Of a DNA stretch of 33,866 bases, positions 10,701-22,700 are shown one piece after another. A model generated the notes under the pieces. It saw only the letters and a program-made list of their open reading frames with translations, was not told where the DNA came from and ran no database searches. The stretch is from CAVIQK01 sp964613035 (lineage in GTDB: Bacteria; Bacillota; Clostridia; Christensenellales; DTU072), in contig CAZTFQ010000016.1 of NCBI GenBank assembly GCA_964613035.1, positions 1-33,866 of the forward strand, read 5' to 3'. Position 1 is the first letter of the stretch. The number at the start of each line of letters is the position of its first letter. The position numbers and the translations under genes were made by a program.

Positions 10701-13700
10701 AGATTTGATGAGCGACGGTAGCGACAATGTGAGCAACTTCACTATAGAGAGCATTGACTACTCTTCCGTCGCGAGATACGAGATCAAGTCGGTGTTGATT
10801 AAGACCGAGGTCAGCGAGCTACAAGGCGCGCAGTCGCGTGAATACACCGCCGCCAAGCAATACTTCGCCACGTCGTCTCTTGTGAGCGTGGACCCCAGCG
10901 TGGACCCCGACGGAGCACTCAAGACTCAATTCTCGACTTACGGTAAGTCTGTTTCTTATGATACGGTCATTGAGGCTCTTAAAACGGAAGCGTCTCTATA
11001 TATGGACGTCGCGTACGTGTACGTGCGTAACAACGTCGAGAATGAGTATACCTTCATCAATGCCGAGAACGCGAGCGCGACTTCTTCCGACGGAGCCGGT
11101 ATAGGAGCGATAACCACCGGCGGCGCGATCAACGCGGGCGAGTACAGATACATAGGCTACTCGTTGTCCGGCAACTTCAAGATAGGCACGGATATTTTTG
11201 CTAGCCTTAATAACGATAAGAGTTACGCCGGTATGGCGTACGCCACCGTCTATAACGGCGCTTCTAAAGCATTCAAAACCACGGGTTCCGACTGGACCTC
11301 GCTGGGGGCGATGTTCGGCTTCGACTTCTATTCATTCAGTAGTTCCGATACGGCTAGATTGGATAAGTTATCCGAGCTGATCGGTGCGGCTAACAACTCT
11401 ACCGCCGCTAACAACAGCGCGGTTTCCACGGCGATAGACGTTAATGACGAAAACGTACCCTACATAACCAAGGCTTTCGTTTCCATAGTAGCGGACGACC
11501 AGAGCGTGGAGTACGGTACCAATCTCCTCGCCGCAGGGGCTCTTCGCAGCGACGCGTATACTATTTCGGCACTTCCCGACGCGATGAGTAAGGACGTCTT
11601 CAAACAGAGCCTTATCGACAACGGCTTCTATTGGTCGGTCAATACGGAAGAATACCGTTCGATACTCAAGAGCTACACTCAGGACGGAGTAACTGTCAAG
11701 TATCTCGACGTCCGTTACGACGGAGACGGCACGATAACCGCCTGGCGTAACGCCATAGCGCCGTCCGAGTACGTCGACTATAACCTCAACATAACCTACA
11801 TCTACGGCAATCTGACCGTCTATCAAAAAGAACTCAAGATAGAGTGGATATACAACGGTTCAAAGGCGGCAGCCGAGATGCTTGGCGTAGAGAAAACGGC
11901 TCTTCCCTCGGCATATGCGGACTCCTCTTATGACGAGAATAGAGGCGCGTACGTGTACGACGGCTCCGCTCATACGATGACCTTGTATCGTAAGCTCAAT
12001 CTGCTCCCGGGCGACGAATCTGTCTCTACAGGCGTGTCCCATACCGGCGACAATGCGATTAAAGGCACCGACGTCGGCACTTATAGCGGCTTCTACGTGT
12101 ACTTCGACCCCTCTCAGTCTGGGTCTGCCTGGAAGAATTACTACCTCGGCGACGGCGCGTCGGGCTCTTTCCGCATACTACCCGCAGAAAAGGATATCTT
12201 CAGCGTGTCTAGCGTGACTTTCAACGGAAAAACGTTCACTTCCGTCAACAGCGGCTCGGCGACTACGGTCACCGTTACGCTTGCGATAGACTCTGCTTAC
12301 AGGAGCGCTCTTAGCGGAAAACTAACTGCGGATATTATCAAAAACAATGCGTATTTTACTTATCAGAACAACTCTTCGGAATGGTCTTCCGCGAGCTGGA
12401 CGGGTGCAACGATAACCGATGCGAGCGTTACGCTCACGGCTAGCGTGACTTTTGTCAATAATTCCGCTAACGACGGCAGAGAGTCAGGCTGGGCTTTCGG
12501 CATAGAGAGCTTCGATATAGACGGAGCCAATTATTCCTCAAAAGACGTGTCTTCTTATAACGGGTGGATAGAGGTAAGGTCAGAGAATTATTCAGTGTCA
12601 CTCGGTAGCTGGTCAAATATGAGGAGCATATCGGTAGGCGGTGATTTCAAGAACGACGGTCATACTAATTGGAATCTTGATTATTATCCTAATTATAATG
12701 CTTCGTTAGGCACAGCGGTAGCGATAGTCAATTCAGAGTCAAAGCCGGCCTCTTATGCCGATAGTGATAGTTATAGCTTCTACAAGTCTATGGGAGAAGC
12801 TGTCAAGAGCGGTGTCAGCGGTAATAATATTCTGACTCGCCGTTATTACGGTCCTTCGGAAGTTGATAATGCTTCAGAATACGGTATACAATATGACCAT
12901 TCTACCAATGGCGGTAGTCAACAAGGCATGTATAACAGCTTGGTATGGTTCGATATTACCACTACGGATAAAGCGGTGGCGGAAGGACTGAAAAACGGTA
13001 CTTACTATTATGACGTCAGCGGTATATTCAAGTCTTGGGGAGAATATTCCTGGAACAGTTGGTTCTACGGTCCCGCTACTCTGTCGGTAATGATATACGG
13101 TATAGACGACGCATATGATCAGAGCGGTCTGAGCGGTGTGAATTATACTTCAAGATATCAGAAAATCGGAGATTGGGCTGACAGTATGGGAATATCTTCT
13201 CAAAGACAGAGCAGATACTATGCACCTCCGTCTTACGGTAGTTGGAGGAGCGGTGTTCATTATGGTTTTAATATTAATGAAGGTACTGGTACTCTTATAC
13301 AGTCCAACGAAATAAGAGGATATTCATCGTTTAGGGTTGTATTTATGGTGTCGGCAGGAGATATTCCATCTTCGTGGACACATCCTTTGGTTAAAGCCAG
13401 GCTTGCTAATATTTCTATTACTCTTAAGAAACAGACTCCTACAGAGGATACCGTTACTACGGCGGACGACGATCAAGTCAATCTCGACGTAGCCGGCGAT
13501 CAGACCATATATGCGTCCGACGTACATCGTCTTGCCGACGGCAATATCAGATTTACATTAGAGTCGAGTAATAAGTCTAAGATAGATGTATCTTCCGTCT
13601 CGGTCAAAATGGCACCCACGACGTCTTACGATACGGGCATAATAAAGGAGCTGACCGTAAAGAACGGCGGACTGAAAGTCGTCTCGACCTATTCCGCCAA

Positions 13701-16700
13701 CAATACGTCTTATAACCTATACAATACGTACAAGGCTACCTTCGAGACGTGTCTGGATAAGTACGGACTGGAGAAGTATTATTTGTCGAGTATTTCGTAT
13801 GGCGGTAAGACCTGGTCGGGCGGCTGGGTAAGGAACGACGCAGCCCTATACGGCACGGATCTAACACCGCCAGACATTTACATAACGTCGGTAGACGGTA
13901 TCAACTATTCCACAGATGCCGCCGACCAGATATTGGCTAAGGAGTCTCTGTACGGCGGCTGGACCAATGCCGGTACCAAGGTCGTCCAGCTGGTCGCAAG
14001 AGAAGCGGCGAGCAGTGCGGGGTGGAGCAACGGAGTCAATTCCCTCTACGTCTCGGGACTCAAGTCGCTGGAGCTGAGCTCGGTTTCGCCGCAGTTCGGG
14101 TCGGATACCAGAGTTATCGTCAACGACTCGGGCAAGTACGGGGACATTTCCTTGACGTTGACCATAGAGGCAGGCAAGGCGTACTATTTACGTGCGACCG
14201 ACTATGACGGCAACACCGTCGTCAAGACGCTCTACTTCGAGACCAACGACGCCTATTCCGCCAACAATCTCGAGATAGCGGTGCGCCCCGAGGAAAAGGA
14301 TACTCGTACCGAGGCTGAAGAAAACGTTTGGACCAATAAAGACGTCATTATGCTCCTCTCCGGTAGGGGCGAGGGTAATTCTCTCGCACGTCTATATTAT
14401 AGACGTATATACACCTCGCGTATTCCGTCTGAAGAACCCGTCCTCTTCGAATCATCTTCCGCTAAGACCGACTCCAAGGACGGTTATACGGAAATAGGCT
14501 CGTGGGACAAGTTGAAAGAATGGCTCTCTATGACCGCGGACACCACGGACGCGTATAAATACGCTAAATACGCGTATAAATACGCTAAATTGACCGCCGA
14601 TATCTCCGTGTCGGCTCTAGGTGAGGGCGAAAAAGCCACCGTTCTCTCTCTCAACGAGGGCAGAGTCCTGGACGGCAACGGCATGACTATCACGATTAAT
14701 AATTATTCGGCAGTCAGGAGCAAGACTCTGGACGTTATGTTCAACGCGATGACGTTTACTTCGGTATCGTCTAGGTTCCTGTACGAGAACAACGGCGCCA
14801 TAATCAATCTTAAAGTCAATGTGAGCGGCGTAAGCAATACTTTCAGCCAAAACACAGTCTATTCATCCTTCATTGCCATCAACAACGGCACTCTGTCAGG
14901 CGTGACGATGACTTTGTCGGAGACCGATAAGACTGCTCGTAACAGTTACGAGTACACCGCTGTAGTAGGCGGACTGACGGCTGTCAACAGAGGCTTCATT
15001 GAAGGATGTACGCTAGAAATATCGTCTTTGACCGTAGCGCCGGAAGGAAGCAATTCCAACGCTAACGTGGTCATGGGCGGTATAACCGCGGTCAACGATT
15101 GCGGTACGATTAAGAATAATACCGTCACTACTACGGCGGGGCCTGTCTCCGCGACGGTCAATACGGGCGGAGAATACGAGGCGTATGCGGCTCTGGTGGC
15201 GGCTCTCGTCAACTATTCCGTGACCAATTACGACCTCATTTCCACTCTCGGCATAGTAGTCAGAGGCAACGGTTATACGCACAATCCCGTCGTTGACAAC
15301 GTCGTCTCGGGTTACGCTGCGGCGAGTAGCGTATCGGATTATGGCTCCGAAAACGGCGTAGGCGTGGCGGCGTGCTACACGGGCTCCGACGTCAACTACG
15401 GCTGGATAGCTCTCCAGGCTAGCGAAAACAACGGCTACATCGTTATCGGCGACAACGTCTGGGTTATAGACCGCTCCGGAATATACAGTCTGGAGATTAA
15501 GATCGAGTCGGGTACAGGAGACAAAGCGACTGCGGTGTACTCTTCCGGCGGCAATCTCTACTACAACTCTTTCGATAAAGCCGACCTCTCTTCCGTACAG
15601 TCCAAGGAAGTCGACAACGCTCAACAAAACGTCCACGATAGCACCACCGTGTACGAACGTAGCGACGATAAATTCTATAATCCCGAAGCCGGTTCTAAGG
15701 ACTACGATTATTACACCGCGAGTTACTCGAACACGAGCGGCGTGTATACTTTCGAGTATCACGGCGTAGGCGGCAGGACCAAAACTTACACCGTCAATCC
15801 TACTTCTCAGGAAGTAAGATTCGACTCCGATATAGTCGGTACGGTCATCAGTAGCGGCACGTCCATCAGTATCTTCTATATAGGTACGGACAAGTATCTG
15901 GTAGACTTCACTCAAAATAGCTGCGGCTCCTCTCTGACCCGTATAAAAGACGGCGGCGAGTATGAAGAAGCCGTATCGGAAGGATACTTCAACGTCAAGA
16001 TAGACAAGCGCGCCTACAACGTCTCCTTCGAGACCGTAATCGATATAGAAGGAAAAGAATCGAAAGCCGACACAGTCCTCAACGATCCCGACGACATCAA
16101 AAAGTATATCGCATATCAACTTAACAAAAACGACTCCGACAAGACTGCCGTATCCGCTTACGCCAACGTCTATTGGAATGCGTCTGCTCCGAATCATTCC
16201 GAAAACGGTATATCCTGGAAACTTGGTTCGGACGGTAAACTTTATGAAGTCTTCAAAGACGGCTCTTTAGGCTCAGCCCGCGATATAACCGATTTGGATT
16301 ATACAGCCAAAACGTTCAAGTACGGTGATTCTATCGATAGTTATTCTATCGATAGTTATTCTATCGGTAGTTTCGGCTATTTCTATTACACTCTCGACGC
16401 TTCTTCCGAGAACGATTCTTCTTCTTGGACGAGTATCGAGATGACTACCGTACTTAATACTAATACTGACAATAGTACCGAGACTTGGTACGGCATAGCG
16501 GAGATAGAGACCTTTAAGATTTCTTTTGACGAAAACGGCAAAGAAAAAATCGACCGCACCGTAGTGCTGTCCAGCTTCAACGGCACCGAGTGGGATATGG
16601 AAGAAGTCGGCAATGGCAACGTCGCTCTCAAGTGGAGCCGTCTCGCTTCCGTCAACGTCCCCGAGGGCGACGATATGGATGAGATGGACGAGGCTTACAA

Positions 16701-19700
16701 TATGATAGTCAGAGTCCATATCAAGTACTACGCGTCCCTCGATATAGTCACCGACAATCAATTGTCTTCAGTTTACGGCGATACTCCTACGGACAATACA
16801 TTCCTCGCGACGATATCGTCGGATATAGTGAAAGGCACCACCGACGCGAAGGAATTCTTGAACGGGAAAGAGGCTTCCTTCTACGCGCTGGACCTCACCG
16901 GTAACGGAATATATTACAACCCCACTTCCTACGCTATATACGACGTCAAGGAAGTCACGACGGATAATAAAACGACCTACAATTATTACACAAAGCAGCT
17001 CCTCGCCGCGCAGGGCGTGAGAGACTCAGAGCTCTATTCCATAGACCTCTACAACGCGGATCCCTCTTTAATGGTTAATATGCTGACCCCCGTAGGCGAT
17101 CATCACCTTGTCCTTAAGGAAGTAGCCCTCGACGACGCTTCCGTAGGCAATTATATCCTCAACTTCAACGTTAAGAGTTACTATACAGTCACTAAACGCC
17201 CCGTCTACGTCAATATCGAAGAAAACTTCGGTAAGATTTACGACGGCTCGGCGGTCTGGTCTGCCGACCTCAACCGCACCGGTAAAAGCGACGCCGATCA
17301 CCCCGACGTGCTCGCGTCCGGTTCTTACGGCATCAAAGCACCTAAGTACAGCTATACCGACGGTGGTGAGAGATATGAAATAGGTTCTTACAATACGGGA
17401 ACGAGTCTGACGTTGCAAGTGAAAAAAGATAATACTTGTGTTATCAGAACGTATCGTAGGGATGATAACGGGACTGGTTCTAGTTATGATGAGGTTGTCG
17501 TCGGTTCTCATTACGGCGAGCTCAACAAGGGCACGCTGACGATTATCGTCTACGGCACCAAGGTGACCGTTTCTAAGACGGCAAGTGCAGAAGGTTCTTA
17601 TCCCGTCTATATCGACGGTGGGCAACGCGGTGTTTACGCAACCAATTCGATATTCACGGATTACGGCACTTTAACCTTATACACCGCTCCCGTGGACGTT
17701 AACTATGCTTACTTTATGGTACACTCGGGCTCCGAAGAAGTCGCCACCCCCAACGTGGGCGGCACGCTGAAGCTGTTCCTTTCCGATAAGTCCTATTATA
17801 CGTTCGGCACGATTAATGACGACGCCGATTATACGGTAACGGACGACGTGCCTGTATACACCGGCGACGAAAGAGAAGTGGAATCTCTGGTCGCTATAGG
17901 CGAGTATGAAGATACCGATGCCGAATATAGGTTGACTTTTGAGAAGAATTACGTCTCGTACGAGGGCATCAAAGTCAATAAGAGTACGGGCGTCGTCAGC
18001 GATTTGTCCAACCGTACGATAGGCTCCGTGAACGATTACGGAAGGATAGTATTTAATTCTTCCGCATACACTCCCGCGGCTCTTCAGGGAGACGTTCTGA
18101 CTCTCGACGGCGGTATCGTTTACGACGAAGCGACCGGCTGGTCGGCGGTAGAACTGGGCTCGAAATACGCCACGATGTATAAGCGCGCAATCTACGTCCG
18201 AGCCACGGGTATGAGCGTGAGTGAAAACGCGACTTCGACGACCTTCGACGGCTCCGTTAAGGCTAGCTCCGCCAATGCGGGCTTCTCCGAAGAGACCGAC
18301 GAAGATACTATCGGCAAAGATATTCTTCCTGTCTGGGGTACCCTTATCGGCGAGACTGCAGAGCTCAGCACCAAGTCCGACGGTACCGCCACGGGTACGG
18401 GAGACAGACCTATTCTCGCAGGAGCGTATAAGATTTCTTATACGTTGGGTCAACTGAAAACGAGCGATATCGGTCTGGACGGCGTTACCGTCAACGCTTC
18501 GCAGGCTCTCAACGCATCCAGCCGCGAGGACAACTATTACGTCGCCGGACTGATTCAGAGTGACAACAAGGCAACGTATACTTCCAATCTGACTATAACG
18601 GAAGCCTCCAATATGCTCTACGTCAACCGTATTATGGGCGACGACGGCAGATACAGAGTCCGCGTTACCGTGTCCAATCTCAATCGTAGTATCAACGCAC
18701 TGCAGTTCCTCAACGCCGCAGGCGACTTCACAGTGGACGGAGTCAATTACTTCGGGCTCTTCATAGACGAGGTTCGTAGTACGGGTGCCTTCGATATGTC
18801 CTTGGAAACTCCCTCCAGACAGACTCTGTATAACAATATGCAGTCATATTTCAATGCTGCGGACGGAGATAAGGAGTCTACCGCATATCTGGCGGGAGAA
18901 GAAATAAGAAAACAACTCTCCTCCGACGTAAGATACCTAGTCCAAAAAGCTCTCGGCAGAATATTCCGTTACGCGGTCAACAGCACGCAGAGCTTCGCTA
19001 CGGTCTCCGTCGCTTATAATAAGGACAGCTTCGCCAATTTCCATTTCGACGCGACTTCCGGTAAACTCACCTTCGACTACCTCGGCGACTCGGCTAAAGA
19101 TTCCGCCTACCTCGCCGACCGTTATTCGGTCAAGATAGCGGGCGCGGTAGAAGCCGCCTCTCTCACCCCCGGTAAAGATATCACCGGCACGCACGTGGAT
19201 TCCAGTAACGTCTCCATGACCACATCGGCACTCTCCGACGGTCAGGTCACCTCGGCGGAATACGGCTTAACGGAAGACCGTATTAAATCCGACACCGCGA
19301 TTTCTACCGCGGAAGAGCTCCAAGCCTGGCTCTCCATGACCGATACCACCGCGGCGGGCTATGCCAATGCATATCTTACCGACAATATCCTAGGCTTCGA
19401 CTGGGGTATAGAGAGTATCGACGGCGTCGTATACGGCGGCGCGCCCGTAGGTCTTGCTTACGGCAGAACCCTCGACGGCAGAGGGTATTCCATAGAACTC
19501 GCCGGTAACCAGGTTTCGCAAAACGGCGGCAATATCGCAATGCACGTTCCTCTCAATGCGGATAATACGAGGAAAGCTATTTCGACCACCACTATTGAGA
19601 AAAGCAATAATTTCTATGCCAGCGGAATATTCTTGCAGTATATAGAGAAAGGCTCTCAGATTAAGAACGTCAATTTCGTCTACACCGCCAACAGATATTA

Positions 19701-22700
19701 CGTGGAGGACACTTCTAATTATATTACCAGTGTTATTGATAACAATAATACCGTACAGTCTAATACAAGCAGGGCTGTCGGTATAATAGCAGGTGTGGTC
19801 AGCACTTCCGCGACGACGGAAGCTGAAGCCTCTCTATACAATATCGCGCTGGAGATTAGAGGTAAATTCGGTTATAAAGGTACGGACGGCGGTAATTCGG
19901 AAGGCACTTACGCCATAGGCGGTATAGCAGGTGTTATCGACGGTGAGTCGACGAATACTTACGGTATGGTCAACAGTACCATTTACTATTACGCCAGCCC
20001 CGAGGTCAGTAATATTTCCTGGACTTGGACGGGACAAGGTTCTTACGATATCTATATCGAGAGAGCAACCAATAGTACTAGCCAAACCAAACATCCTCAT
20101 ATGGCTTACGGTGCTCTCGTCGGAGTGCTCTCAAAAGTAACCATCAAGAATATCAGCACTCGTACGGAGAAGATGTCCGATACCGACACACAACCTAAGA
20201 TATACGTCGGCAACAGCGGTACTACGGCATGGATGTTCGTCGGAGGAGGCATAGGCTTCAGTCGTACCAAGTCTTCTAGTAACGATTATTCAGGCGTTAT
20301 CAACGGTTATATCAATAAGTTTAAGGGCAACATCGTCCTAAGCAACGCTGGAGGCGAAGCCTACGTCGGAGCTATCTCCGGTTGTACGTACAATGAAGGC
20401 GGAAGTGCCAAGTTCAGCAATGTCTATAGCTATTATTCCGAATATTCGATTAATGGTTCAAACGTTATAGGACAGGCTTATACTTTTTCGAATAATACAT
20501 ATGATTCAAGTAAAGATTTTAATATTATCGGTGGTATAACTAGGACGTATAATACTGAGAAAGGGACATATGGCGGAACTAATACACCAAATACAGTCAA
20601 TTTAACCGGTAACGGCACTTTGCAAGGTACTAGCGGAGCTCTTACACTCACTGCCGACACCAATCTTAACGTCGGTTATAGTGATTACGATACGTCCACT
20701 CCGGGACTTATAGATTACTACTTCGGTTCCAATAACTACGGTAGCACCTACGTGACCGACAATGGTAAAGAATACGTCGACTATTACTACAACACCGTCT
20801 TCATCAACGACGCTACGGTCGCATTCAATCCCTTCGGGTACGACGGCTGGACGGCAGGCACGGTCATATACGACTCGTATCTGCGTAAGACGGACAACGT
20901 GGTCGGAACGACGACTTCTCTCACGCCTGCCGTGGACGAAACCTTCACGCTCAACGGGGTGACGTATACGATTGCCACTGTGACAGAGGCAGACGGTACG
21001 TACACGGTTAAAGCAACCGCCTCTAACTCTTCCGCGACTGCCTCTACCGAGACAGAGTCACCGACGTACTTGTTCACTTTCGATACGACTACGTTCTCCT
21101 TTATCAACGAGCAGACTCAGACAAAGTATTATTACGGTCAGCCTCACGTCGACAACGGTACTTCCGATATCAAGACCGCCGACGCGTCTTCCATCAATAT
21201 AGAGGTTCTCGCGCCCAACGGTTACTTCGTCTGGGATTATCACCGAGCCAATTACACCAATACTCTCACCGAGCAGGGTGCGGTAACTCGTCTCGTCTGG
21301 TCTACGGCTATAGGCAATAGGTTCGATTCTACGGATATTTATAAGACTGCCGATAGCGTCGAGGCAGGTAATACCGACGTAACCAAATATTATTATCAAG
21401 GGAGAACAGACGACAATTACTGGACCAAGAGTTGGCACAACGCCGTCCTGGGCACCTACTCCATATCCGCGTCCGACGCTCCGTCGAGTGAATTCGTCTA
21501 CAAGTACACCGGAGAGGTAGAGACGGATCCCATTTCCGTCACCGTCCACGTATCCTACGTCGACAAAGACACCAATCAATTGATAGACGAGTACTACACC
21601 GCCAAGGTAACGATGACGGAAGAAATGGTCAACGTCGGCAGTTACGTCGTGTCGGAGTTTGACGGAGTCGACTTCGATCAGTCCGCTTCCGGCGGTAAAA
21701 CCGATATCGCCAAGATGACCAGAGTCCTTACGGGGTCTGCCTCGGGTAACCAGATAATGATTATCGTCGTGCCGCAAGAGATTGCTCTTAAAGATGACGC
21801 AGTGTTGACCAAGACTTACGACGGCACTACGAGACTGGTTATCGACAACGATAATTTGGACGGCTTCTTAGGTAAGAACGATAACGAAAAAAATATCGTC
21901 GTCGAGCTGGATTATAATTCTAAGGACGTCTCCGCCGCAGATAAAGTCACTTCCGACAATCACAATTCTAAGTCCGTCCTTGTCGACGGCAACGGCAACT
22001 ATATGAGCTTCGTCAAAGATACTTCGTATAAAGAGTACTTCACCGTGGTGAAGGGTAATTCTAATACGGTTACTACGGAGACTGCTTCGTACGTGAAGAT
22101 TGACGGCGGTAGTTATGCTTACTATTATAAGGTAGGCGCGGAGTCTTCGACAAAAGACGTCTACGACGAGTTCGGGAAACTCGTCGGCACTATGACTACG
22201 GAAGGAGAAGTGAGCAACGTCTCCGTCAATTGCCGCTACTACCTCACCACCGTCAACTATTCCGATAGTCTGTATTCCTCTGCGACTGGCGGTAAACTGA
22301 ATATGGCGGATAATATACCCGTCGTCGGTAGCTGGATAGAACAGACCGCTGAAGAGATGAATAAGCTCAAAGCGTTCTATTACGCTTATATGCAGATTAT
22401 CCCGGCTCTCAGATTCAAAGATACGCCTTTCTATAAGACTTATAGTGAGTCCGATAATAATTATAGTGAGTCCGATAATAAATTCACTACGTCGGACGGC
22501 AAGGAATATCGGATCGTCGAGATCTACAACCTCTATGCCAACGTTACGCAAGACAACGCCGCCGCGGTACGCTTCTACGTCCTGCCCACTCTCGACGACG
22601 GTGACAACGGCGTGACCGCACGCAACTACGCGCTCATTCCCGACAATTGTTACGTCAATCCTTTCATTATTAAAGATTTGTCTTATGACAAGGACGGTAC

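Noticed and set aside
14549..14590. Short tandem repeats as a CRISPR array
   Set aside because: Units are directly adjacent without spacers and lie in frame within a gene.
15013..16197. Long minus-strand open frame (394 codons) opposite the giant gene
   Set aside because: It is a shadow of the + strand codon pattern. It has no ribosome site and low-complexity Val/Arg/Tyr-rich content. The same applies to the 359-codon frame at 21868-22947 and the 385-codon frame opposite metG.
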